From the NCBI RefSeq assembly GCF_003751605.1, contig NZ_RJVJ01000001.1, positions 5,580,001 to 5,644,000 of the forward strand: DNA of 64,000 bases, written 5' to 3'. The notes under the pieces were generated by a model. It searched no databases. It was given only the letters and a program-made list of their open reading frames with translations, and was not told the DNA's origin. The position numbers and the translations under genes were made by a program. Numbering within the stretch: position 1 is the stretch's first letter; each line of letters begins with the position of its first letter. Positions 52,413 through 60,996 of this stretch are shown piece after piece. This stretch comes from Kitasatospora cineracea (GTDB lineage: Bacteria; Actinomycetota; Actinomycetes; Streptomycetales; Streptomycetaceae).

Positions 52413-53401
52413 TCGACACCTCGCATCCGGCGCGCGGCCAGGAAGTTGACGGCGGCGACCAGCACGATCAGCAGGAACATCGCCCAGGAGATCGCCGCGC
52501 CGTAGCCGTACTTGAAGCGGCCCCAGAACTGGTTGTACGAGTACAGCGCCAGGGTCTGGAACTGGTGCTGGGAGCCGCCGGTGGTCGGGTCCTGCTGCTG
52601 GCTGAACAGCATCGGCTCGCCGAACAGCTGGAGCGCGCCGATGGTGGAGACGATGACGGTGAACAGGATGGTCGGCCGCAGCATCGGGATCGTGATGGAG
52701 CGGAACTGCCGCCAGCGGCTGGCCCCGTCCAGCGCGGCCGCCTCGTACAGCTCGAACGGGACGGTCTGCATCGCGGCCAGGTAGAGCAGCGCGTTGTAGC
52801 CCGTCCAGCGCCAGGTGACGATCGCGGCGATGGCCGTCCAGGAGGAGAGGGTGCCGGCCTGCCAGTCGACGTGGTCCACGCCGAACAGCGAGAGGAACCA
52901 GTTGACCAGGCCGAAGTCGCGGCCGAACAGCTGGACGAAGATCAGCGTGACGGCGGCCACCGAGGTGACGTTCGGCAGCAGGACGCCCAGGCGCAGCAGG
53001 GTGCGGCCGCGCATCCGGTAGTTGAGCAGGTGGGCCAGGCCGAGGGCGAGCAGCAGCTGCGGGACGGTGGCCAGCACGCCGATGCCCAGGGTGTTCTTGA
53101 CGGCGTTCCAGAAGAACGGGTCGTCCAGCAGCTTGCGGTAGTTCTCGAACCCGACCCAGTCGCCCGCGCTGCCCGGCCGGTCGGCGCGCCAGCCGGTGAA
53201 CGAGACGTAGCCGGTGTACAGCATCGGGAACAGGCCGAAGACGCCGAAGACCAGGAAGAACGGCGAGAGGTACAGGTAGGGCGAGAGGGTGCGGTCGAGC
53301 CGGTGCCGGCGGTGGCCGGCGGGGCGGTGGCCGGCGGGGCGGCGGCCGGCGGGGCGGGCGGGGGCGCGGGCGCCGCGGGCGGCGGCGGTGGGTGCGGCCA
53401 A
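52409..53401 (-). CDS. carbohydrate ABC permease (MalF-like)
   Basis: A 330-residue membrane protein with six TM segments. The EAA loop is FELYEAAALDGASRWRQFRSITIPMLRPT. The N-terminus holds Arg/Pro/Gly repeats (RPAGRRPAGHRPAGHR) from a tandem repeat of about 10-20 bp near 53308-53365. It probably uses the TTG start, with a GGGAG ribosome site. It is translationally coupled to the next permease. Confidence 0.85.
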   Translation of the reverse strand: MAAPTAAARGARAPARPAGRRPAGHRPAGHRRHRLDRTLSPYLYLSPFFLVFGVFGLFPMLYTGYVSFTGWRADRPGSAGDWVGFENYRKLLDDPFFWNAVKNTLGIGVLATVPQLLLALGLAHLLNYRMRGRTLLRLGVLLPNVTSVAAVTLIFVQLFGRDFGLVNWFLSLFGVDHVDWQAGTLSSWTAIAAIVTWRWTGYNALLYLAAMQTVPFELYEAAALDGASRWRQFRSITIPMLRPTILFTVIVSTIGALQLFGEPMLFSQQQDPTTGGSQHQFQTLALYSYNQFWGRFKYGYGAAISWAMFLLIVLVAAVNFLAARRMRGVE

Positions 53402-53530
53402 GGGGAGCTCCCAGGGGCGGGGACGGGGCAGGCGGGGGCCGGAGCAGGAAGGGGCCCGGGGCAGGGGGGTGGCGCGGTGCCGGTGCGGCGTCAGGTCCGC
53501 ACCGGCACCGCGGGTTCGGGGGAGCGGACC

Positions 53531-54841
53531 TCAGTTGACGATGTTGTCGACGTCCTTGAGGGCCTGCTTCCAGGCGCCGTCCGGGTCGGCCTTGCCCTGC
53601 TCGATCGAGGTCAGCGCGTTGCCGATGGCGGTGCCGATCTCGGCGCCGTGCGCGCCGAGCGGCTGCGGGCTCAGGTCGCGGGCCGACTGGGAGAAGATCT
53701 TTCCGGTGGGCGCGTCGTTGAACAGCGGGTCGGTGTGCTCGGCGATGTCGGGCTGGGTCCACAGCTCCTGGTCGGAGGGGAAGTAGCCCTTCTCCTTGAA
53801 CAGCCGGGCCTCCTGCGCGGGGGCGGTGAGCCACTTGGCGAGTTCGGCGGCGGCCTTGGTGTGCTTGCCGGACTTCGGGACGCTCAGGTAGGAGCCGCCC
53901 CAGTTGCCGCCGCCGCCGGGGATCCGGGCGATGTCCCACTTGCCGCCGTCGGCGGGCGGGTTGGCCTTGAACTCGTAGCTCATCCAGGCCGGGCAGGCCA
54001 CCGTGGCGAACTGGCTCTTCTGGAAGCCGGTGTCCCAGGCGGGGGTGAACGCCTGGATGCCCGCCGACTCGCCGTCCTTGATGGCGCCGGCCACCAGGTC
54101 GAAGGACTGCTTGACGGCCGGGTTGGAGGTGACCACGACCTTGCCGTCGGCGTCGTAGACGCCCTGCGGGGCCTGGGCCAGGATCGAGGTGAACAGGTTG
54201 CCGCCGCTGTCGAACCAGCGGACGTCCTTGTTCGGGCTGGCGGAGAGGAACTGCTTGCCGGCGGCCAGGTAGGACGGCCAGTCCTTCATCAGCGCGGCGA
54301 CCTGCTCGCGGTCGGTGGGCAGGCCGGCCGCCTTGAACAGGTCGCTGCGGTAGCACAGGGCCATGCCGCCCATGTCGGTGCCCAGGCCGAACAGCACCTT
54401 GCCGTCCGGGCTGGAGGCGGGCGCGGTCTTGGACGGCACCCACTGGTCCTTGCTGACGCCGTTGTCCAGGAAGTTGACGAACTTCCCGGCCTCCGGCTGG
54501 AAGCCCGCGACCTGCCCGATCTCGATCGCCTCGATGTCGGCGGTGCCGGAGCCGGCCAGCAGGTGGGCGTGCAGGTTCTGGTGGTGCGCGCCCATGTCGG
54601 CGCGGTTCTCCTTGATGGTGATGTTCGGGTGCGCCTGCTCGTACTCCTTGTACAGGTCCGCGTAGCCGAAGTCGGAGAACAGGTTCACCGTGAGGGTGAT
54701 CTTGGCGTTCGGGTCCTCGTCCGCGGACGAGCTGCCGCCGCTGCTGGAGCAGGAGGTCACGGCGGTCAGGGCCAGCACCAGCAGGGCCGAGGTGGCGAGC
54801 AGGCGGCCTCTCGGACCGGTGCGGGGCAGGGAAACGGGCAT
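53531..54841 (-). CDS. sugar ABC solute-binding lipoprotein
   Basis: A 436-residue lipoprotein. Residues 1-30 are a signal sequence with lipid-anchored Cys31 (TAVTSC). The mature part starts with a Ser-rich linker and the SBP_bac_1 fold (ITLTVNLFSDFGYADLYKEYEQAHPNI). First gene of the transporter operon, it recognises the oligosaccharide released by the extracellular glucanase. An 8-bp-armed LacI palindrome lies 54 nt upstream of the start. Confidence 0.88.
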   Translation of the reverse strand: MPVSLPRTGPRGRLLATSALLVLALTAVTSCSSSGGSSSADEDPNAKITLTVNLFSDFGYADLYKEYEQAHPNITIKENRADMGAHHQNLHAHLLAGSGTADIEAIEIGQVAGFQPEAGKFVNFLDNGVSKDQWVPSKTAPASSPDGKVLFGLGTDMGGMALCYRSDLFKAAGLPTDREQVAALMKDWPSYLAAGKQFLSASPNKDVRWFDSGGNLFTSILAQAPQGVYDADGKVVVTSNPAVKQSFDLVAGAIKDGESAGIQAFTPAWDTGFQKSQFATVACPAWMSYEFKANPPADGGKWDIARIPGGGGNWGGSYLSVPKSGKHTKAAAELAKWLTAPAQEARLFKEKGYFPSDQELWTQPDIAEHTDPLFNDAPTGKIFSQSARDLSPQPLGAHGAEIGTAIGNALTSIEQGKADPDGAWKQALKDVDNIVN

Positions 54842-54894
54842 GGATCGGCTCCTCGCGGGGGATGGCGTGATGAGACCCCCGGAGACCGCTGGTT

Positions 54895-54910
54895 GGGAGA
54901 GCGCTCTCCC
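54895..54910. promoter_or_regulatory. LacI operator for ABC operon
   Basis: GGGAGAGCGCTCTCCC, a perfect 16-bp palindrome, downstream of the -10 of the transporter promoter, so binding would block transcription. It is like CebR/CelR-type boxes (TGGGAGCGCTCCCA) with two extra central pairs. Confidence 0.8.
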
Positions 54911-54923
54911 GGGTGGCATCCGG

Positions 54924-54953
54924 AGCTTGGCCGCTCCACCCGCCCTCCGTCAA
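54924..54953 (-). promoter_or_regulatory. promoter of ABC operon
   Basis: Minus strand: TTGACG (54948-54953), 18 nt, CAAGCT (54924-54929). The operator at 54895-54910 begins about 13 nt past the -10. Confidence 0.45.
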
Positions 54954-54991
54954 GGGGGTGGGATGCAGAAGATGAAGGTCTTACCTGGGAT

Positions 54992-55009
54992 TTGGCGAAG
55001 CTTCGCCAA
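54992..55009. promoter_or_regulatory. 18-bp perfect palindrome of unknown regulator
   Basis: TTGGCGAAGCTTCGCCAA lies in the 304-nt divergent gap between the ABC operon and the GH16 gene, clear of both promoters. Its sequence differs from the LacI boxes and suggests a second regulator. Confidence 0.55.
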
Positions 55010-55029
55010 CGAACCAGCTGTCGCTACCC

Positions 55030-55059
55030 TTGACACGGATGAAACAACGGGGCAACCAT
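55030..55059 (+). promoter_or_regulatory. promoter of GH16 gene
   Basis: TTGACA (55030-55035), 18 nt, AACCAT (55054-55059). The LacI box follows 12 nt later. Confidence 0.45.
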
Positions 55060-55071
55060 CACTGGCGTAGT

Positions 55072-55087
55072 GAGAGAGCGCTCTCCC
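55072..55087. promoter_or_regulatory. LacI operator for GH16 gene
   Basis: GAGAGAGCGCTCTCCC, one base different from the perfect box at 54895 (second position A for G). It sits at the expected transcript start. Confidence 0.75.
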
Positions 55088-55145
55088 TGATCCGGGCACC
55101 GGCCCTCGACGGTGCCGCCCCCACCCCACCCGATCGGGAGCCCCG

Positions 55146-58100
55146 ATGCCCGCCCCGCCCCTGCACACCCCCCGGCCGCCGCGGCCGACCCCCGCGGCAC
55201 CCCCCGCCGCACCCCCCGTCCGCACCCTGGCCGCGGCCCTCGCCGCCGCCCTGGTCGCCGCCCTGGTCCTGCTGCTGCCCGCCACCCGGGCCCAGGCCGC
55301 CCCCGTCCTGCTCTCCCAGGGCAGGACCGCCACCGCCTCCAGCACCGAGAACTACGGCACCCCCGCCTCCAACGCCGTCGACGGCGACACCGGAACCCGC
55401 TGGTCCTCGGCGGCCTCCGACCCGCAGTGGCTGCAGGTCGACCTCGGCGCCCCCGCCGCGCTCAGCTCCGTCACCCTGAAGTGGGAGGCGGCGTACGCGA
55501 AGGGCTACCAGATCCAGCTGTCCACCGACGGCACCACCTGGACCACCGCGTACACCACTGCCAACGGCGCCGGCGGCACCGAGACCGTCCCGGTCACCGG
55601 CACCGCCCGCTACGTGCGGATGAACGGCACCGCCCGGGCCACCGGCTACGGCTACTCGCTCTGGGAGTTCCAGGTCTACGGCGCCGACACCGCCCAGCCC
55701 TGCGGCACCGCGAACGCCGCCCAGGGCAGGACCGCCACCGCCTCCAGCACCGAGAACTACGGCACCCCCGCGTCCAACGCCGTCGACGGCGACGCGAACA
55801 CCCGCTGGTCCTCGGCGGCCTCCGACCCGCAGTGGCTGCAGGTCGACCTCGGCTCCGCGCAGAGCGTCTGCGGCACCTCGGTCACCTGGGAGAACGCGTA
55901 CGCCAAGGCGTACCGGATCCAGCTGTCCACCGACGGCACCACCTGGAACGACGCCTGGAGCACCGCCAACGGCGCCGGCGGCACCGAGAAGCAGGACTTC
56001 ACCGGCACCGCCCGCTACGTCCGGCTGTACGGCACCGCCCGGGCCACCGGCTACGGGTACTCGCTCTGGGAGTTCAAGGTCTTCACCGGCGGCGGCAGCA
56101 GCTCCGGCCCGAGCGGCAGCCCCAGCCCCAGCCCCACCCCGAGCGGCAGCCCCACCGGCACCACCCCGCCCGGCAACTGGAACACCATCTTCAGCGACAA
56201 CTTCGCCGGCGGCTCCGGCAGCGCCCCCTCCGGCACCAACTGGACGGTGCGCACCGGTACTTCGGAGCCCGGCGGCGCCGCCAACTGGGGCACCGGCGAG
56301 ATCCAGAACGACACCGCCAACCCCGCCAACGTCGCCATCGACGGCAACGGCCACCTCAACCTGACCGCCGTCCGCGACGGCGCCGGGAACTGGACCTCCG
56401 GCCGGGTGGAGAGCAAGCGCGGCGACTTCGCCGCCCCCGCCGGCGGGCAGCTGCTGATCTCCGCGCAGATCAAGCAGCCCGGCGTCGCCGACGGCACCGG
56501 CTACTGGCCGTCCTTCCGCGCCATCGGCGCCAACGACCGCAGCGGCGGCTGGCCGAGCACCGGCGAGACCGACATCCTCGAGGACGTCAACGGCCGCAGC
56601 CAGACCTCCGCGACCCTGCACTGCGGCACCGCCCCCGGCGGCAACTGCAACGAGTACAACGGCATGACCAGCGGACTCGCCTCCTGCCCCGGCTGCCAGA
56701 GCGACTACCACACCTACAGCCAGGTCATCGACCGCACCGTCAGCGACGAGCAGATCCGCTGGTACCTCGACGGCCGCCAGATCTGGCAGGTCAACGAGTC
56801 CCAGGTCGGCACCACCGACTGGAAGAACGCCGTCGACCACGGCTTCAAGCTGGTGTTCAACCTCGCCATCGGCGGCTCCTTCCCCGACAGCGTCTGCGGC
56901 TGCACCACGCCCAGCGCCACCACCACCTCCGGCGGCGCGCTGTCCATCGGCACCGTCACCGTCGCCACCACCACCGGCACCGCCCCCGCGGCGCTCGCCG
57001 ACCCGCCCGTCCCCACCGGCAAGAACACCGTCAAGGTGACCGGCGGCCAGGGCAGTTGGAGCCTGAGCGTCAACGGCCAGCCCTATCAGCTCAAGGGCGT
57101 CACCTGGGGCCCGGCCCAGTCCACCGCCGACGCGCACATGCGCGACCTCAAGGCGCTGGGCGTCAACACCGTCCGCACCTGGGGCACCGACGCCAGCAGC
57201 AAGCCGCTGCTGGACGCCGCCGCCGCGTACGGCATCAAGGTGGTCAACGGCTTCTGGCTCAACCAGGGCGCCGACTACGTCAACGACACCGCCTACAAGA
57301 ACAGCACCCTCGACTCCGTCAAGCAGTGGGTGACCACCTACAAGGACCACCCCGGCACCCTGATGTGGGACGTCGGCAACGAGGTCATCCTCACCACCCA
57401 GGACCACGCCTACAACGGCGCCACGGTGGAGCAGGAGCGCGTCGCCTACGCCCAGTTCGTCGAGCAGGTCACCCAGGCCATCCACGCCATCGACCCCGAC
57501 CACCCGGTCACCTCCACCGACGCCTACACCGGCGCCTGGCCGTACTACAAGCAGTACGCCCCCAGCCTCGACCTGCTGGCCGTCAACTCCTACGGCGCGG
57601 TCTGCAACGTCAAGCAGGACTGGATCAACGGCGGCTACAACAAGCCGTACATCGTCACCGAGACCGGCGACGCCGGCGAGTGGGAGGTCCCGAACGACGC
57701 CAACGGCGTCGCGACCCAGCCCACCGACACCCAGAAGCGCGACGGCTACACCAGCGCCTGGAACTGCATCTCCGGCCACACCGGCGTCGCGCTCGGCGCC
57801 ACCATCTTCAACTACGGCACCGAGAACGACTTCGGCGGCACCTGGTTCAACCTGATCCCCGGCGGCTGGAAGCAGCCCGCGTACTACTCCGTCGCCAAGT
57901 CCTACGGCGGCAGCGCCAAGGACGGCAACACCCCGCCGGTGATGCCGAACGTCACCCTCAGCAAGACCTCCGACGTCCCGGCCGGCGGCACCTTCACCGT
58001 CAACTCGCCCGCCACCGACCCCGACGGCGACCTGGTCCGCTACCAGCTGTACTACAGCTCCAAGTACGTGGACGGCGGCACCGGCTTCAGCCAGGTCCGC

Positions 58101-58640
58101 TTCACCCAGACCGGCGACGGCCAGTTCACCGTCACCGCGCCCAAGACCCTGGGCGTCTGGAAGGTCTACGTCTACGCCTACGACGGCCACGGCAACGTCG
58201 GCATCGAGTCCAAGTCCTTCCGCACCGTCGCCCCCACCCCCAGCGGCACCAACGTCGCCAAGGGCAGGCCGACCACCGCCTCGACCTACCAGGCCGTCGG
58301 CAACGGGGCCCCCTACCCGCCGTCCAACACCACCGACGGCAACTGGTCCACCCGGTGGGCCAGCGAGTGGGCCGACCCGCAGTGGCTCCAGGTCGACCTG
58401 GGCCAGAGCACCTCGTTCAAGCACGTGCAGCTCGGCTGGGAGTCCGCGTACGGCAAGGCGTACCAGATCCAGACCTCCAACGACGGCACCAACTGGACGA
58501 CCGTCTACACCCAGGCCAACGGCACCGGCGGCATCGACGACATCGACGTCAACGGCAGCGGTCGCTACGTCCGGGTCAACATGACCCAGCGCGGCACCGC
58601 CTACGGCTACTCGATGTACGAGTTCGGCGTCTACGCCTGA
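55146..58640 (+). CDS. secreted two-domain beta-glucanase (GH16 + GH-A) with three discoidin domains
   Basis: An 1164-residue secreted protein. Signal peptide to about 50; F5/8 type C (discoidin) domains at about 50-178, 185-313 and 1034-1164. GH16 domain about 341-610 with catalytic G-E-T-D-I-L-E (Glu about 473 and 478). Second catalytic domain about 626-923, a (beta/alpha)8 clan-A fold resembling GH2/GH5: acid/base Glu746 in DVGNEV and nucleophile Glu839 in VTETGDAGEW. Ig-like domain about 928-1030. Probably cuts beta-1,3- or mixed glucans outside the cell; its products would enter by the ABC transporter divergent from it. Confidence 0.85.
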   Translation: MPAPPLHTPRPPRPTPAAPPAAPPVRTLAAALAAALVAALVLLLPATRAQAAPVLLSQGRTATASSTENYGTPASNAVDGDTGTRWSSAASDPQWLQVDLGAPAALSSVTLKWEAAYAKGYQIQLSTDGTTWTTAYTTANGAGGTETVPVTGTARYVRMNGTARATGYGYSLWEFQVYGADTAQPCGTANAAQGRTATASSTENYGTPASNAVDGDANTRWSSAASDPQWLQVDLGSAQSVCGTSVTWENAYAKAYRIQLSTDGTTWNDAWSTANGAGGTEKQDFTGTARYVRLYGTARATGYGYSLWEFKVFTGGGSSSGPSGSPSPSPTPSGSPTGTTPPGNWNTIFSDNFAGGSGSAPSGTNWTVRTGTSEPGGAANWGTGEIQNDTANPANVAIDGNGHLNLTAVRDGAGNWTSGRVESKRGDFAAPAGGQLLISAQIKQPGVADGTGYWPSFRAIGANDRSGGWPSTGETDILEDVNGRSQTSATLHCGTAPGGNCNEYNGMTSGLASCPGCQSDYHTYSQVIDRTVSDEQIRWYLDGRQIWQVNESQVGTTDWKNAVDHGFKLVFNLAIGGSFPDSVCGCTTPSATTTSGGALSIGTVTVATTTGTAPAALADPPVPTGKNTVKVTGGQGSWSLSVNGQPYQLKGVTWGPAQSTADAHMRDLKALGVNTVRTWGTDASSKPLLDAAAAYGIKVVNGFWLNQGADYVNDTAYKNSTLDSVKQWVTTYKDHPGTLMWDVGNEVILTTQDHAYNGATVEQERVAYAQFVEQVTQAIHAIDPDHPVTSTDAYTGAWPYYKQYAPSLDLLAVNSYGAVCNVKQDWINGGYNKPYIVTETGDAGEWEVPNDANGVATQPTDTQKRDGYTSAWNCISGHTGVALGATIFNYGTENDFGGTWFNLIPGGWKQPAYYSVAKSYGGSAKDGNTPPVMPNVTLSKTSDVPAGGTFTVNSPATDPDGDLVRYQLYYSSKYVDGGTGFSQVRFTQTGDGQFTVTAPKTLGVWKVYVYAYDGHGNVGIESKSFRTVAPTPSGTNVAKGRPTTASTYQAVGNGAPYPPSNTTDGNWSTRWASEWADPQWLQVDLGQSTSFKHVQLGWESAYGKAYQIQTSNDGTNWTTVYTQANGTGGIDDIDVNGSGRYVRVNMTQRGTAYGYSMYEFGVYA

Positions 58641-58658
58641 CCCGCCGTCAGTGAACCG

Positions 58659-58694
58659 GGGGCGTCCGGCCCGTGCCACCGGACCGGACGCCCC
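58659..58694 (+). terminator. 11-bp hairpin after GH16 gene
   Basis: GGGGCGTCCGG, 14-nt loop, CCGGACGCCCC, 18 nt past the stop. Confidence 0.65.
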
Positions 58695-58708
58695 GCCCCT
58701 CACAGACC

Positions 58709-58747
58709 CCCGGTGCCGCGCGGCTGGGAGCGCCGCGCGGCACCGGG
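58709..58747 (+). terminator. 15-bp hairpin before DUF1996 gene
   Basis: CCCGGTGCCGCGCGG, loop CTGGGAGCG, CCGCGCGGCACCGGG: perfect 15-bp stem. Second of two tandem hairpins; a strong terminator, or a structure controlling the next gene. Confidence 0.7.
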
Positions 58748-58780
58748 TCCCCCACCCACCCTTCCTCTTCCGGAGGTCCG

Positions 58781-60184
58781 ATGAAACACCGCATGTCGCG
58801 CGGCGCGCCCCACCGCACCGCGCTCGCCGGTGCCGCCGCCGCGATCCTCGCGGCCGGCGCCCTCACCGGCGGCGTCCTCACCCAGTCGGCCGCCGCGGCG
58901 TCCGACCCGCTGATCAGCCAGTCCAGGCCGGTCACCGCCTCGTCCGTGGAGAGCGCCAACTTCCCCGCCGCGGCCGTCGCCGACAACAACCTCGCCACCC
59001 GCTGGGCCAGCGCCTGGACCGACTCCCAGTGGATCCAGATCGACCTGGGCGGCACGGCGAGCATCAGCCACGTCGAGCTGGACTGGGAGGCCGCGTACGC
59101 CAGCGGCTACCAGGTGCAGACCAGCAACGACGCCACCAACTGGAACACCCTCTACACCACCACCAACGCCACCGGCGGCACCCAGCAGCTCGACGTCAAC
59201 GGCAGCGGCCGGTACGTCCGGCTGAACCTCACCAAGCGCGGCACCCAGTACGGGTTCTCGCTGGAGGAGTTCAAGGTCTACGGGCAGGTCCCCACGTCCG
59301 GCGGCGGCTCCGGCTACGTCCTGGCCAACCCCCAGGTCACCGGCACCACCCCGGCCACCGGGAACCCGCCGCACGCCTACTTCCACGAGTTCCAGGCCAA
59401 CTGCACCGCCACCCACGACCTGCCCGACGACCCGATCGTCTTCCCGGGCCAGCCCGGCGCCTCCCACATGCACACCTTCATGGGCGCCCTCAACACCAAC
59501 GCCAACTCCACGCTGGAGTCGTTGCAGGCCAGCACCACCAGCTGCCTCGCCCCCGGCGACAAGTCCGGCTACTGGATGCCCACCATGTACGACGGCACCA
59601 CCCCCGTCGACCCGGTCGGCCTCCAGACCATCTACTACAAGAGCGGCATCAACGACTACACCGCCGTCCGCCCGTTCCCGGCCGGCCTGCGGTTCGTCGT
59701 CGCCAGCCCCACCGACAGCGCCACCGACTTCGCCACCCACCCCGGGTACGTGGCCGGCTGGGAGTGCGGCACCAGCTACCGCACCTCCGACCTGCCCACC
59801 AGCTGCCCCGGCGGCGGCCAGATCGGCGTCCGCTTCCAGGCCCCCAGCTGCTGGAACGGCCTGTACCTGGACACCCCCGACCACAAGAGCCACATGGCCT
59901 ACCCGATCGACGGCGTCTGCCCGGCCGACCACCCGGTCGCGCTGCCGATGATCGAGTTCAAGGTGGCCTTCCCGGCCAACCTGGACCACCTCGCCCAGCT
60001 CCACCTCTCCAGCGGACGGGGCTTCTCCTTCCACTACGACTTCTTCAACGCCTGGGACGCTCCGACCCTGGCCGCGATGGTCAACCACTGCATCGTCGGT
60101 GGCCTGCAGTGCGACCCCCGGGGCTACGACCAGAACCAGCCCGGGAAGGGCGCGGCGCTCAACGAGCAGTACCTTCTGCCGTAA
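58781..60184 (+). CDS. secreted discoidin-DUF1996 protein
   Basis: A 467-residue secreted protein. Signal peptide ends near residue 38 (SAAAA). A discoidin (F5/8C) domain at about 40-167 is close in sequence to those of the GH16 enzyme (same WIQIDLGG, GYQVQTSNDATNW, SGRYVRL pattern). Then a DUF1996 domain (from about 195: YFHEFQANCTATHDLPDDPI, HMHTFMG, GYWMPTMYDG). DUF1996 is common in fungal and actinobacterial secreted proteins with suspected carbohydrate links. GGAGG sets the start. Confidence 0.8.
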   Translation: MKHRMSRGAPHRTALAGAAAAILAAGALTGGVLTQSAAAASDPLISQSRPVTASSVESANFPAAAVADNNLATRWASAWTDSQWIQIDLGGTASISHVELDWEAAYASGYQVQTSNDATNWNTLYTTTNATGGTQQLDVNGSGRYVRLNLTKRGTQYGFSLEEFKVYGQVPTSGGGSGYVLANPQVTGTTPATGNPPHAYFHEFQANCTATHDLPDDPIVFPGQPGASHMHTFMGALNTNANSTLESLQASTTSCLAPGDKSGYWMPTMYDGTTPVDPVGLQTIYYKSGINDYTAVRPFPAGLRFVVASPTDSATDFATHPGYVAGWECGTSYRTSDLPTSCPGGGQIGVRFQAPSCWNGLYLDTPDHKSHMAYPIDGVCPADHPVALPMIEFKVAFPANLDHLAQLHLSSGRGFSFHYDFFNAWDAPTLAAMVNHCIVGGLQCDPRGYDQNQPGKGAALNEQYLLP

Positions 60185-60213
60185 GCCCTGAGCCGTAGCA
60201 CCACCGCGGAACA

Positions 60214-60257
60214 CCGGCCCCGCCGCCACGGACCCCCACGTCCGGCGGCGGGGCCGG
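60214..60257 (+). terminator. 14-bp stem hairpin
   Basis: CCGGCCCCGCCGCC and GGCGGCGGGGCCGG pair around a 16-nt loop that itself holds GGAC/GTCC. It separates the DUF1996 and lipoprotein genes. Confidence 0.75.
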
Positions 60258-60286
60258 CCCGCGCCCCACCCCACGGAGGACCACCG

Positions 60287-60853
60287 ATGAGGCTTCGCCG
60301 CACCGCCGCGCTGCTCCTGCTGCCCCTGCTCGTCACCGTCGGCTGCGGGTCCGCCGCGACCCCCGCCGCCGCGCCCCCGCCCGCGAGCCCGTCCGCCGCG
60401 GCGCCCTCGTCCGGCGCGCCCGACCGGCCCTCCGACGCCACCTCGATGATCTGCAACCCGTACTTCCGGCAGGAACTCGCCGGCGCGCTCGGCACCGACA
60501 CCACCCAGCCGCTCGCCCCCACCTGGGAGAAGCGCGTCTACAGCTGCGAGTACCACTACCCGGACGGCAGCATGACGCTCTCCGTCAAGGAACTCCCCGA
60601 CGCCGCCACCGCCCTCGCCCAGTACGACGGGCTGCGCGGCAGCGCCGGAGCCGTCACCGACCTGAACGGCCTCGGCGAGGCCGCCTACAAGCGCGCCGAC
60701 GGCACCACCGTGGTCCGCAAGGACGCCTTCGTGCTCACCGTCGACGTCGCCAAGCTGCCCGAGACCTTCGGCACCCCGCCGCGCAGCCGCGCCGACGTCG
60801 CCGTGATGACCGCCACCACCGTCATGATCTGCTGGAAGGAGCACAGTTCGTGA
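60287..60853 (+). CDS. secreted lipoprotein, unknown function
   Basis: A 188-residue lipoprotein. LLPLLVTVGC gives lipid-modified Cys20, then an Ala/Pro/Ser linker, then a globular part starting SMICNPYFRQELAGALG with several Cys (CNPY, YSCEYHY, MICWKE), which suggests a disulphide. No family is recognised. It is between the glucanase genes and the LacI gene and may be part of the locus. Confidence 0.65.
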   Translation: MRLRRTAALLLLPLLVTVGCGSAATPAAAPPPASPSAAAPSSGAPDRPSDATSMICNPYFRQELAGALGTDTTQPLAPTWEKRVYSCEYHYPDGSMTLSVKELPDAATALAQYDGLRGSAGAVTDLNGLGEAAYKRADGTTVVRKDAFVLTVDVAKLPETFGTPPRSRADVAVMTATTVMICWKEHSS

Positions 60854-60960
60854 CCGGACGCGGCCGCCCGCTGCCGCTCGGCCGCGACCGGGGGAGCGCC
60901 CCCGGTCGCGGGCCCGGGCCCGCCTTCGCACCCGGCCCGGACCAGGGGGCGGAACGGGTT

Positions 60961-60976
60961 GGGAGAGCGCTCTCCC
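60961..60976. promoter_or_regulatory. LacI operator for its own gene
   Basis: GGGAGAGCGCTCTCCC, identical to the box at 54895. It overlaps the -35 region of a promoter with TATAAA (60984-60989), consistent with autorepression. Confidence 0.8.
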
Positions 60977-60996
60977 AGCGTGCTATAAAGGGCCTC

